NCBI GenBank assembly: GCA_903928915.1
Contig: CAIYSL010000040.1
Coordinates: forward strand, 1 to 64,000
Source of the DNA: an uncultured Syntrophobacterales bacterium
GTDB taxonomy: Bacteria; Desulfobacterota; Syntrophia; Syntrophales; UBA5619
DNA length: 64,000 nt
Reading direction: 5' to 3'
Shown here in pieces: positions 50,843 to 59,580 of the stretch. The number at the start of each line of letters is the position of its first letter. Positions within the stretch are counted from its first letter, which is position 1. The translations under genes and the position numbers were made by a program. The notes beneath the pieces were generated by a model, which was not told the origin of the DNA, searched no databases, and saw only the letters and a program-made list of their open reading frames with translations.

Positions 50843-51412
50843 ATGATTCTTGAATTCGAGGGGAAACGGCCCCTTATCGACCCTCGGTCGTTCGTGGCGG
50901 ACAATGCCCTGATCATCGGCGATGTAGAGATCGGACCGGATGCGAATATCTGGTTCTTCAGCCTGCTGCGCGGGGACGTAAATTTCATCCGGATCGGATC
51001 GGGATGCAATATCCAGGACGGCTGCATCCTCCATGTAGCGAAAGACCGATTCCCGACGGTGCTGGACGAAAACGTCGTCCTGGGACACCGGGTCACGGTA
51101 CACGGGTGCCACATCGAGCGCGGGGTGCTGGTTGGGATCGGCGCCACCGTCTTGAACGGCGCCCGCATCGGCGAGGAAGCGATCGTCGGCGCAGGCTCGG
51201 TCGTTACGGCCGGCACGGTCATACCACCCCGGGTGCTTGCCCTGGGAATCCCGGCAAAACCCATTCGCGACCTGACGGAGCGAGACCTCGCCATGGTACG
51301 CACTACCTGGTCCAATTACCAACAGCTGATGCACCTCTACCGGAACAAGCCATCCGCACAGGCCGGGGCAGAATCGCTCCGGCAGGAGGGTGGGAAGGGG
51401 GTATCGGCATGA
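50843..51412 (+). CDS. Gamma-class carbonic anhydrase-like protein
   Basis: A 189-residue left-handed beta-helix protein with hexapeptide repeats (IIGDVEIGPDANIWFFSLLRGD, then IRIGSGCNIQDG). The three zinc histidines typical of gamma carbonic anhydrases are present, H64 in CILHVAKD and two in LGHRVTVHGC. The members closest to this (YrdA/CaiE-like) often have unknown substrates, so CO2 hydration is likely but not certain. It is 89 bases before the DUF362 gene. Confidence 0.88.
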   Translation: MILEFEGKRPLIDPRSFVADNALIIGDVEIGPDANIWFFSLLRGDVNFIRIGSGCNIQDGCILHVAKDRFPTVLDENVVLGHRVTVHGCHIERGVLVGIGATVLNGARIGEEAIVGAGSVVTAGTVIPPRVLALGIPAKPIRDLTERDLAMVRTTWSNYQQLMHLYRNKPSAQAGAESLRQEGGKGVSA

Positions 51413-51500
51413 CCGGCACGGGGCTGGCGGGGTAAGCGATTTTACGGTACGAAAAGGAATAGCTAACCGAACGGGTGAACGGACTACTCTGAGGTGAACG

Positions 51501-52517
51501 ATGGCCGCTGTCAGAAAGGTGCGGGGGGGGACGGTGGAAACGCTACGCCGGCTGCTCGACGGTATCGGCAACCCATTTGCCGCCGGGGATTCGGTAGGGG
51601 TGAAGATTCACTGGGGAGAGCGGGGGAATCACGGGTATCTGCACCCCCGGTATACCCGGGAGATCGTCCGGTGGCTCGATGAATGCGGGGCGCGCCCCTT
51701 CGTGTTCGACACGACGGTTCTGTATTCCGGCGGCCGCCGCACGGCCGCAGACAGTCTGCGGACGGCGGCCGAGCACGGCTTCACCGAGGACTACCTCGGT
51801 TGCCCGATCCTGATCGGCGACGGTTCCGACGGCCGCGACGTCACGGACCTTTCCTGCGGCTACCGACACTTTACGTCGGTTCAGGTCGCTGGGATCGTGC
51901 GGAAGACCGACGGGTACGTCATCTTCTCCCACTTCAAGGGGCATATCGAATCCTCCTTCGGAGGCGCGATCAAGAACATCTCTATGGGGCTGGCCTCGCG
52001 GGCGCAGAAGCAGCGGATGCACGCCGATGCCCATCCCGTCCTGAGTGCGAAGAGGTGCACCCGCTGCGGTCTCTGCGCCGAGGTTTGTCCCACCGGCGCG
52101 GCTCTTCTCCCGCCGGAGGGCCTGCCCACCTACGACCTTGCCGCCTGCGTCGGATGCTCCCAGTGCATCGCCCTCTGCCCGGAGGTTGCGCTGAAGATCA
52201 TCTGGGATACGGATATGACCGACTTCCAGGAACGGCTCGTGGAGACCGCAGCGGCCCTGTGGCAGGTTATCGGGGAAAAGACCGTCATCATCAACGCCCT
52301 GCTGAACATTACGACCGAGTGCGACTGCCTGCCGGGAAATCACCCGAAGATCGCCGATGATTACGGATTCATCGGCGGCAGACACCCTCTTGCCGTCGAT
52401 GAGGCATCCCTGGGTGTGATCGGCGCGGAACCCTTCGACCGGGCGCATCCGGGACTGCCCTGGGCGAGGCAGTTCGCCTACGCGCGGGAGATCGGCTTTA
52501 CCCCCGAGGCGGAGTGA
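51501..52517 (+). CDS. DUF362 protein with two [4Fe-4S] clusters
   Basis: A 338-residue protein. The N-terminal 190 residues match DUF362 (GVKIHWGERGNHGYLHPRY, SHFKGHIESSFGGAIKNISMG). A two-cluster ferredoxin insert follows (CTRCGLCAEVCPTGAA and CVGCSQCIALCPEVAL). Members are common in anaerobes; function is unknown, possibly electron transfer to an unidentified partner. GAGGTGAACG precedes the ATG. Its last bases overlap the convergent metallo-beta-lactamase gene by 20. Confidence 0.87.
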   Translation: MAAVRKVRGGTVETLRRLLDGIGNPFAAGDSVGVKIHWGERGNHGYLHPRYTREIVRWLDECGARPFVFDTTVLYSGGRRTAADSLRTAAEHGFTEDYLGCPILIGDGSDGRDVTDLSCGYRHFTSVQVAGIVRKTDGYVIFSHFKGHIESSFGGAIKNISMGLASRAQKQRMHADAHPVLSAKRCTRCGLCAEVCPTGAALLPPEGLPTYDLAACVGCSQCIALCPEVALKIIWDTDMTDFQERLVETAAALWQVIGEKTVIINALLNITTECDCLPGNHPKIADDYGFIGGRHPLAVDEASLGVIGAEPFDRAHPGLPWARQFAYAREIGFTPEAE

Positions 52518-53400
52518 ACATCGTTTTCCGGTACCGCCCCTCTTCCCGGACTACAATGCCGCGGTTCTCAAGATGGAGCAGGTGCTTGAGCATGTGGGCG
52601 CGCTCTCCGAAGGCGAAGAACGCCTTCGGCTCCCGCTGCCTGCCGTAGATGATGCAGGCGTCCACGATCTCCTCCAGGCTCCGGGGCTGTTCCAGCACCG
52701 ACAGGAGCTTGGTTTCCCGCTCGGCGATGACCGAAGCGTAGCGATCCCAGAGTACTGCGGGCGGCCGGGCGAACACGCCGGACTCGTGTCCGGTCAGGAC
52801 GACCTGCGCCGGGACCGTCCGGAGGCGCAGGATCGAGGAGCGAGTTGAATCGATGTCGGAAAAGCGGTCGCCGTACCAGGGTCCGAAGGGGGTAAGGTCG
52901 TAATCACCCGTGTACAGGACCGCTGCCTCGCGAAAGAAGAAGGCAAGGTGGCCGGGGGTGTGGCCGGGGGTGGCGATGACGTCCACCGTGACGGACCCCA
53001 TCGCTATCGTCTCACCGCCGATCAGGTTACGGGCGGGATACCGGGGCCGGAAATGGAACTGGTCGATCAGGAGCGGTTCCCAGAAACAGCGTTCCTCAGC
53101 GGAAACCCCGTACCAATCGAGCAGGAGCGAGAGATCGGCGAGCGGCGGCGCATCGCCGGCGGAGATCCAGAAAGGAATATCGTCGAACAGGTCGAGGTGC
53201 AGGAAGTGGTCCTCGTGCCAGTGGCTGAGCCAAACCACCTTCACCCCGGTCTCTTCGCGCAGCCGGATCAGACGCTCCCGGTTGCAGGCCGGGTCGATCA
53301 GGACTCCCGCGCCTTCGATGTAGAGGGAATTACAGAAGGGGTACCGGCCCCGATTATCACCGGGGATGAACCGGACGGGTCCGAAGGTCTGCTCTTCCAT
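52498..53400 (-). CDS. Metallo-beta-lactamase-fold hydrolase
   Basis: A 300-residue MBL-fold enzyme with the metal motif SHWHEDHF (HxHxDH), the histidine in ATPGHTPGH, the bridging aspartate in YTGDYDL and the last histidine in LTGHESGVF. The C-terminal 80 residues resemble a winged helix (RAHMLKHLLHLENRGIVVREE). This is the layout of glyoxalase II/LACTB2-like hydrolases; the substrate is unknown. It overlaps the convergent DUF362 gene and is divergent from the helicase gene. Confidence 0.87.
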   Translation of the reverse strand: MEEQTFGPVRFIPGDNRGRYPFCNSLYIEGAGVLIDPACNRERLIRLREETGVKVVWLSHWHEDHFLHLDLFDDIPFWISAGDAPPLADLSLLLDWYGVSAEERCFWEPLLIDQFHFRPRYPARNLIGGETIAMGSVTVDVIATPGHTPGHLAFFFREAAVLYTGDYDLTPFGPWYGDRFSDIDSTRSSILRLRTVPAQVVLTGHESGVFARPPAVLWDRYASVIAERETKLLSVLEQPRSLEEIVDACIIYGRQREPKAFFAFGERAHMLKHLLHLENRGIVVREEGRYRKTMFTPPRG

Positions 53401-53608
53401 GGTAATGCCGAAACCGAGTCAGGGGGAGTGGGTGCCTTCCTTATAGTCGGGGAGGGAAGCGGCTGTCAAGGGACAATGCCCCGGGTATTCCCTTGACCGG
53501 CCCGTCGTTTTCCCCTATAGTCCGCCGCGGCGTGAATCGCCAGGCGCGCGTGCCAGGGGGCAGGCAAACCGGCTGAGGACGCGCACGCGGTGCGGCAATG
53601 GTGCAAAG

Positions 53609-55564
53609 GTGATCGATTTCGAAAGAGAACTGAACCCGGAGCAGCTTCCCGTTGTCCTCGAAGAAGGGGGGCCGCTGCTGGTAATCGCCGGCGCGGGCAG
53701 CGGCAAGACGAGAACCCTGACGTACCGGGTAGCTCGCCTGATGGAGAAGGGCACCCCCCCGGAGAGGATCCTCCTGGCCACGTTCACGAACAAGGCAGCA
53801 CGCTCGATGCTTTCCCGGGTGGAGCAGCTGATCGGCCGCGACGTCGGCGGTCTCTGGGGGGGAACGTTTCACCACTGCGCCCATATGACCCTCCGCGCCA
53901 ATGCGCATCACCTGGGATACGACAGGAATTTTTCTATTCTCGACAGTGAAGACGCCCGTCAGTTGATCAACACTTGCATTACCGAGGAAGGGGTGGATTC
54001 CAAGAGTGAGAAATTCCCGCGGGCAGACGTGGTGGGGGAGATGATCAGCCTCTCCCTCAACACGGAGACGGACCTGACCGACGTGGTGATGAACCGGTAT
54101 CCCTTCTTTGCGCACCGGACGGAGGAGATAGCAGGAATCGCCGCGCGATACAGGGCCCGGAAGAAGGCGCTCGCCGTGATGGATTTCGACGATCTGCTGT
54201 ACAACTGGCGGGAACTGCTGCGGAGCGTCCCGGACGTCCGCGAGGCCTATGCCGCCCGTTTCCTCCAGGTCCTCGTCGACGAGTACCAGGATACGAACAG
54301 GCTCCAGGCGGAGATCATGGACCTGATCTCCTCCCGGCACCGGAACCTGATGGTGGTGGGCGACGACTCCCAGAGCATCTACTCCTTCCGGGGGGCGAAT
54401 TTCGAGAACATCATGCGGTTTCCGGAGCGGTATCCCGACTGTAAGATATTCAAGCTGGAAACCAACTACCGCAGTACCCCGGAGATACTGCACCTGGCCA
54501 ATCTGAGCATCACCAACAACGAAAATCAGTTCCAAAAGACCTTGCGGGCGGTCCGGACGCAGGGGATCCGCCCCGTCCTCGTCCCGGCGCGGAATGTCCT
54601 GCAGCAGGCGGATTTTGTCGCCCAGCGGATCCTCGAACTCCGCCGCAGCGGCATCCCCCTCGGCGAGATAGCGGTGCTCTACCGCGCCCATTTCCACTCG
54701 ATGGAACTCCAGATGGAGCTGACCCGCCGGGGGATTCCCTTCGAAATCCGTTCCGGCATCCGCTTCTTCGAACAGGCCCATATCAAGGATGTGACGGCCT
54801 ACCTCAGGCTGTTTGCCAACGCCCGCGACGAGCTCGCCTGGAAGCGGGCGTTGGGGCTGTACGCAAAGATCGGCAGGGCGACTGCGGAGAAGGTCTGGCG
54901 CTATCTGTCCCGGTCGACGGATCCCCTCGGGGCCGTTCACGGTCCGGCCTTCTGTCAGTGTGCGGGGAAAGCCGCCGCTGCGGGGCTCGGACGGTTCCAG
55001 GAGACGTTCTGCGCGCTCCACGATTCGGACGGAGTCGTGCTGCCGGAGCTGATCGATATCATCCTGAAGAGCGGGTATCGGGAGCTGCTGCGGGAGCGGT
55101 ATCCCGATGCAGCCTCCCGGGAGGAGGACCTGCTCCAGTTGGCGGGTTTTTCGGCCCGCTTCGTTTCCCTCGAAGCGTTCCTGAGCGAATTGGCGCTGCT
55201 CAGCGGCGTGACCGAGGAGAGCCGGGCGGATGAGGCTGCGGAGGACCGGGTGGTGCTGTCGTCGATACACCAGGCAAAGGGGCTGGAATGGACGGCGGTA
55301 TTCATGATCTGGTGCAGCGAAGGAATGGTCCCCCTCGCCCGGGCGCTCAAAGAACCCGGCGGGGAAGAGGAGGAGCGGCGCCTTTTCTACGTGGCCGCCA
55401 CGCGTGCCAAGGACCACCTGTACCTCTGCTATCCGCTGACCGACTATTCGCGGGGGATGGGGAACCTTCCCGTGAGCCCCTCGCGGTTCATCAGCGAGCT
55501 TTCCCCGTACACGACTCGGGGCAGAGACCTTCCCTACGATCAGTGGGTGATCGAGGGGGAATAA
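53609..55564 (+). CDS. UvrD/Rep-family DNA helicase (superfamily 1)
   Basis: A 651-residue helicase. Motif I is AGAGSGKTRTL, motif II is DEYQDTN, motif III is GDDSQSIYSFRGA, motif IV is LETNYRST, motif V is SSIHQAKGLEW and motif VI is VAATRAKDHL. It unwinds DNA 3' to 5'. At 651 residues it is at the short end of UvrD/PcrA/Rep, mainly in the C-terminal tail. The GTG start follows AAAGGT. The 208-base gap before it is the divergent region with the metallo-beta-lactamase gene, with no other feature seen. Confidence 0.93.
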   Translation: MIDFERELNPEQLPVVLEEGGPLLVIAGAGSGKTRTLTYRVARLMEKGTPPERILLATFTNKAARSMLSRVEQLIGRDVGGLWGGTFHHCAHMTLRANAHHLGYDRNFSILDSEDARQLINTCITEEGVDSKSEKFPRADVVGEMISLSLNTETDLTDVVMNRYPFFAHRTEEIAGIAARYRARKKALAVMDFDDLLYNWRELLRSVPDVREAYAARFLQVLVDEYQDTNRLQAEIMDLISSRHRNLMVVGDDSQSIYSFRGANFENIMRFPERYPDCKIFKLETNYRSTPEILHLANLSITNNENQFQKTLRAVRTQGIRPVLVPARNVLQQADFVAQRILELRRSGIPLGEIAVLYRAHFHSMELQMELTRRGIPFEIRSGIRFFEQAHIKDVTAYLRLFANARDELAWKRALGLYAKIGRATAEKVWRYLSRSTDPLGAVHGPAFCQCAGKAAAAGLGRFQETFCALHDSDGVVLPELIDIILKSGYRELLRERYPDAASREEDLLQLAGFSARFVSLEAFLSELALLSGVTEESRADEAAEDRVVLSSIHQAKGLEWTAVFMIWCSEGMVPLARALKEPGGEEEERRLFYVAATRAKDHLYLCYPLTDYSRGMGNLPVSPSRFISELSPYTTRGRDLPYDQWVIEGE

Positions 55565-55593
55565 AAAGAGGGATGCCGGCGCATCCCCCTTTC
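55563..55593. terminator. Bidirectional intrinsic terminator between convergent genes
   Basis: A stem GGGATGC (55570-55576) and GCATCCC (55581-55587) with a CGGC loop has A-rich bases on its left and CCTTTCT on its right. It works best for the minus strand (TTTTTAT), ending the Re-citrate-synthase-like transcript, and less well for the helicase gene. Confidence 0.75.
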
Positions 55594-55613
55594 TGGTGTC
55601 CGCATCCTGCGGT

Positions 55614-57503
55614 CTACAGCCAGCGATCGGATTTTGCCTTCGCCTCGTATTCGCCGCGGAGGGCGATCTGCGTCGCCTCGGCGATGTCCTCGGCCCGCTT
55701 GACCCAGTCCTCGAACTTGATGTCGACACCGAAGATCCCGAGCATCTCGTCCTTGTCATCCACGATCGGCGCGGAAACGGTGATGCAGAGCGCACCGGTC
55801 ATCTTGGAGATGTAGAATTCGGTCACATGGATCTTTCCCGACTGTAGCGGCTTTATGAACCACTCGCGGTCCGACTGATCGGTGCCGATCCCGTAGTTTT
55901 CGTACTTCGCCCGATCGACGATGTTGGTGATGTTGCGCGTCGTTTTCCGGCCGTTCATGTCGACCACGTAGGCGAACTGGATCGAGGGGTTTTCTTCGAT
56001 GAACTGCTGCATCACCGGCTCCTGCAGCTGGGGCTTCATCGTTTTCATGTCGGGGTGTTCGATGACCTTTTTCACGACCGCCACGGCCGCCTGCGCCGCC
56101 ATGAATTTGATTTTCTCCAGGTCGGACATGAACAGCTCGGGGAGGTACTTCCGCACCCGCTTTTCCAGCTCTTCGTTCGAGATGCCGGTCATGCGGCCGC
56201 TTTCGTACTGTTCGGTGATCCACTTGTGGATCCGGGAGACGCCGGGGTGGCGCTTGTCCACGGCATTGTCGCCCGACAGGCCGAGATGGGCGTTGATCCA
56301 GAAGGCGATCCCGGATTTGCCCGATTTGTCGGTTATCATCGGGACGATCGGGCGGTTCAGGATTTTCGTCGTGTCGAAGATGTTGTAGATCTCCTCGCAC
56401 TTGATCAGGCCGTCGACGTGAACGCCGGCCCGCGTCACGTTGAAGTCCGCCCCGACAAAGGGGAAGTTCGTGGGTATGCGGATCCCGATCTCCTTTTCGA
56501 AATACCGGGCGATTTCGGTGATCATCGTCGTGTCGATGCCGTTGGCGTTGCCGCGCAGGCTGATGTACTCGATGATCAAACCCTCCAGGGGCGGGTTGCC
56601 GGTCCGCTCACCCAGGCCGAGAAGCGTCGTGTTGGCCGCGGCGCAGCCGTACAGCCACGCGGTGGTGGCATTGATCATCGCCTTGTGAAAATCGTTGTGT
56701 CCGTGCCATTCCAGCAGGTGGCCGGGGACGCCGGCGTCCTCGATGAAGGCACGCACGAGCTTGTCCACGCTCCGCGGCAGGGCAGCACCGGGGAAGGTGA
56801 TTCCGTACCCCATCGTGTCGCAGAGCCTGATCTTGATGTCGATCCCGCTCTCCTGTCTGAGTTTCATCAATTCGATGGCGAAGGGGATGCAGAAACCGTA
56901 TACATCCGCCCGGGTGATGTCCTCGAAATGGCAGCGGGGCTTGATGCCGGCGTCGAGGATCGATTTGACGATGCCCAGATAGTCGTCCATCGCCTGCCTG
57001 CGGTTCTTGCCGAGCTTGAGGAAGATGTGATAATCCGAGACGGACGTGAGGATGCCGGTTTCCCTGAGCCCCGCCTGCTTGACCAGCGGCACATCGTCCG
57101 CACTGGCCCTGATCCAGCCGGTAATCTCCGGGTACCGCAACCCCGTCTCCTGGCATTTCTCCACGGCCTCGCGGTCTTTGGCACTGTACAGGAAAAACTC
57201 CGCCTGCCGAATGACGCCGTTCGGTCCGCCGAGATGGCTCATCAGCGTGTAGAGATCCACGATCTGCTGCACCGTATACGGAGGCCGCGCCTGCTGTCCG
57301 TCCCGGAACGTCGTGTCGGTTATGAAGATCTCCTCTGCCGGGTTGATGGGGATGATCTTATGGTCGAAATCGATTCGACACACCTCGTCATAGGGGAACA
57401 CATCCTTCTGGAGATTCGGCTCGTTGACATCCTTGAGGTCGAACTTCCAGAACTGCGTGTGTTCGTGATCCAGCACCTTCTTGTCCTTGTTCCATTTTGC
57501 CAT
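55614..57503 (-). CDS. HMGL-like synthase with C-terminal Cache domain (candidate Re-citrate synthase)
   Basis: A 629-residue protein. Residues 55-480 form the isopropylmalate/homocitrate synthase fold: ITDTTFRDGQQA (R67, D68), the metal histidines H267 and H269 in EWHGHNDFHKA, and LLGLGERTGNPPLEG. These features fit Re-citrate synthase, established in Syntrophus aciditrophicus and Clostridium kluyveri, which condenses oxaloacetate and acetyl-CoA; the substrate is inferred. Residues about 490-605 are a Cache-like domain (IQFAYVVDMNG, DQSDREWF) normally found outside the cell in receptors, but no membrane segment is present. The start is the ATG at 57503 after GGGGGGA. A long leader precedes it. 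Confidence 0.82.
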   Translation of the reverse strand: MAKWNKDKKVLDHEHTQFWKFDLKDVNEPNLQKDVFPYDEVCRIDFDHKIIPINPAEEIFITDTTFRDGQQARPPYTVQQIVDLYTLMSHLGGPNGVIRQAEFFLYSAKDREAVEKCQETGLRYPEITGWIRASADDVPLVKQAGLRETGILTSVSDYHIFLKLGKNRRQAMDDYLGIVKSILDAGIKPRCHFEDITRADVYGFCIPFAIELMKLRQESGIDIKIRLCDTMGYGITFPGAALPRSVDKLVRAFIEDAGVPGHLLEWHGHNDFHKAMINATTAWLYGCAAANTTLLGLGERTGNPPLEGLIIEYISLRGNANGIDTTMITEIARYFEKEIGIRIPTNFPFVGADFNVTRAGVHVDGLIKCEEIYNIFDTTKILNRPIVPMITDKSGKSGIAFWINAHLGLSGDNAVDKRHPGVSRIHKWITEQYESGRMTGISNEELEKRVRKYLPELFMSDLEKIKFMAAQAAVAVVKKVIEHPDMKTMKPQLQEPVMQQFIEENPSIQFAYVVDMNGRKTTRNITNIVDRAKYENYGIGTDQSDREWFIKPLQSGKIHVTEFYISKMTGALCITVSAPIVDDKDEMLGIFGVDIKFEDWVKRAEDIAEATQIALRGEYEAKAKSDRWL

Positions 57504-57548
57504 GGTCGCAATCCCCCCGCATTCTTCAGGATACTGTCCCGGTCGGAT

Positions 57549-57582
57549 AAATAAAAAAGGGCACCCAAACAGCAAGTGCCCC
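57549..57582 (-). terminator. Intrinsic terminator in the leader of the Re-citrate-synthase-like gene
   Basis: On the minus strand GGGCAC (57581-57576) pairs with GTGCCC (57564-57559) across an 11-base loop and is followed by six T residues. It lies 46 bases before the start codon and about 175 bases after the promoter at 57757-57785. It could end the aspS-hisS transcript read from upstream, or act as an attenuator for the downstream gene, or both. Confidence 0.65.
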
Positions 57583-57588
57583 GCTTCC

Positions 57589-57621
57589 CGTGACGCCGGA
57601 TGCCTCTATCCGGATGTCACG
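57589..57621 (-). promoter_or_regulatory. Leader hairpin preceding the terminator
   Basis: Two stacked helices, CGTGAC/GTCACG and CCGGAT/ATCCGG, separated by small bulges and capped by a six-base loop, form a 12-base-pair hairpin ending 7 bases before the terminator stem. With the promoter and terminator it makes a structured 5' leader. I could not match it to a known riboswitch class. Confidence 0.6.
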
Positions 57622-57756
57622 AGAATGCGCGACGGCAACGCCCCGCAGGCGGTGGCGTGCACCCGTTTACTGAATTGCCCTGCTTTCCGCATCGAATACC
57701 ACTCCTGTTGCCCATACTCTGTGCAGGCCCCCGATTGTTGAGCGCCCCGCAGGAAA

Positions 57757-57785
57757 AAGATAGGCGTCGTGCCGGACGTTGTCAA
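57757..57785 (-). promoter_or_regulatory. Promoter of the Re-citrate-synthase-like gene
   Basis: On the minus strand TTGACA (57785-57780), 17 bases, TATCTT (57762-57757), just past the end of aspS. Transcription would begin near 57750, giving a leader of about 247 bases before the start codon. Confidence 0.7.
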
Positions 57786-57794
57786 TAAAAAAGA

Positions 57795-59573
57795 TCAGGT
57801 CGCGATCTTCAGCGATAGCTCCATCAGTTGCTGGAGGGCGACCGGCGATGGGGCGTCGGTGAGCAGACAGGTTGCCTTCTGCGTCTTGGGAAAGGCGATT
57901 ACGTCGCGGATCGATTCCGCCCCCGTCATCAGCATGATCAACCGGTCGAGACCGAAGGCAATCCCGCCGTGCGGCGGTGTCCCGTACTCGAGCGCGTCGA
58001 GGAGGAACCCGAACTTGCTGCGCGCATCGTCGTCGCTCAGGCCGAGCGCCTTGAAGATCATCTGCTGCACCTCTTTCCGGTGGATCCGTATGCTTCCGCC
58101 CCCGATTTCGGAACCGTTGAGCACCAGGTCATAGGCGCGGGCGCGGACCTTTCCCGGGTCTGTGGCGATCAGGGGAACGTCGCTCAGGACCGGTGAGGTA
58201 AACGGATGGTGGGTGGCGACGAACCGTTTTTCCGTCTCGCTGTAGTCGAACAGCGGAAACGAGGTCACCCAGGTGAAGGCCAAGAGACCGGGGGTGATGC
58301 GATTAAGCTTTTTTGCCAGCTGAATCCGCAGGTTACCAAGGGCGTCGCGGGCAACGGTGGGTGAATCCGCCACGAACAGAATGACGTCCCCTTCGCCGGC
58401 CTCCATGGTCCGGTTGATGGCCGAGACCTCTTCCGGCGTGAGGAATTTAAAAATCGGCGATGTCCAACCGGTGGCAGTTACCCGCGCCCAGGCCAGGCCC
58501 TTCGCGCCGTACTGGGCGACGAAGTCCTTGAGGTCGTCGAGATCCTTCCGCGACAGAGCCTCCCCGTCATCGACCCGAATAGCCTTGATAACGCCTCCCC
58601 CGGCGGCAATCTCGGCAAAAAGCTTAAACCCGGTACATTTCAGGATACCCGTCAGGTCGCGGATCTCCAGACCGAAACGGATGTCGGGATTGTCCTTCCC
58701 GTACCGGTCCATCGCGTCCTGATAGGCAATCCTGGGGAAGGGGAGGGTAAGCTCGCGTCCGAGGCAGGTCTTGAACAGATGGGCGATCATTCCCTCCATC
58801 AGTCGGATGATGTCCTCTTCGGTGATGAAGGACATTTCCAGGTCGATCTGCGTGAATTCCGGCTGCCGGTCCGCCCGGAGGTCTTCATCGCGGAAACATT
58901 TCACGATTTGAAAATAGCGGTCGAAGCCCGAGACCATCAGCAGCTGCTTGAAAATCTGCGGCGACTGCGGAAGGGCGTAGAACATTCCGGGGTTGACCCG
59001 GCTCGGGACCAGGTAATCCCGGGCGCCTTCCGGGGTGCTTTTCGTCAGGAACGGGGTCTCGATCTCGATGAACCCGCTTCCGTGGAGATAGTCCCGTGTC
59101 GCCGCGGCGACGCGGCTTCTTAAGATGAGGTTTTTCTGGATCTCCGGGCGTCTGAGGTCGAGATAGCGATACTTCAAGCGCACGTTCTCGGAGATATCCG
59201 ACAACCCGTCGAGCATGAACGGAGGGGTCTTCGATTCGTTGAGGATCTCGAGCTCATGCACCATGACCTCGATCGCACCGGTCCGCAGGTCCGGATTCTC
59301 CATCCCCTCCGGCCGCATGCGTACGGTGCCTCTGACGGCAAGGACGAATTCACTCCTGATCCTCTCCGCTTCGGCGTGGCAGGCGACGCTCGTCGCCGGA
59401 TTGAATACTACCTGAACGATCCCTTCCCGATCCCGGAGATCGACGAAGATTACGCCACCATGGTCGCGACGCCGGTGGGCCCAACCCATCAGGACCACCT
59501 CGGCGCCGGCATGGGAGGCGTCCAGATCGCCGCAGTACTGGGTCCTCTTCTGGACAGTCAAGAAATCGGTCAA
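57795..59573 (-). CDS. aspS: Aspartyl-tRNA synthetase
   Basis: A 592-residue class II synthetase that charges tRNA-Asp (and, in some bacteria, tRNA-Asn as well). The N-terminal OB-fold anticodon-binding domain ([20 protein letters not shown]) is followed by motif 2 ([18 protein letters not shown]) and motif 3 ([13 protein letters not shown]). The inserted GAD domain typical of bacterial AspRS lies between. Whether it is discriminating cannot be told here. It starts 7 bases after hisS, so the two share a transcript. Confidence 0.97.
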   Translation of the reverse strand: MTDFLTVQKRTQYCGDLDASHAGAEVVLMGWAHRRRDHGGVIFVDLRDREGIVQVVFNPATSVACHAEAERIRSEFVLAVRGTVRMRPEGMENPDLRTGAIEVMVHELEILNESKTPPFMLDGLSDISENVRLKYRYLDLRRPEIQKNLILRSRVAAATRDYLHGSGFIEIETPFLTKSTPEGARDYLVPSRVNPGMFYALPQSPQIFKQLLMVSGFDRYFQIVKCFRDEDLRADRQPEFTQIDLEMSFITEEDIIRLMEGMIAHLFKTCLGRELTLPFPRIAYQDAMDRYGKDNPDIRFGLEIRDLTGILKCTGFKLFAEIAAGGGVIKAIRVDDGEALSRKDLDDLKDFVAQYGAKGLAWARVTATGWTSPIFKFLTPEEVSAINRTMEAGEGDVILFVADSPTVARDALGNLRIQLAKKLNRITPGLLAFTWVTSFPLFDYSETEKRFVATHHPFTSPVLSDVPLIATDPGKVRARAYDLVLNGSEIGGGSIRIHRKEVQQMIFKALGLSDDDARSKFGFLLDALEYGTPPHGGIAFGLDRLIMLMTGAESIRDVIAFPKTQKATCLLTDAPSPVALQQLMELSLKIAT

Positions 59574-59580
59574 AGCTCAG

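Noticed and set aside
56055-57554. 499-codon plus-strand frame opposite the citrate-synthase-like gene
   Set aside because: Antisense shadow of the minus-strand gene; composition is His/Val/Asp/Gln-rich with no motif.
57549-57785. Known riboswitch class (c-di-GMP-I/GEMM, cobalamin, T-box) in the leader
   Set aside because: The conserved cores of these classes are not present in the expected order, so no class name is given.
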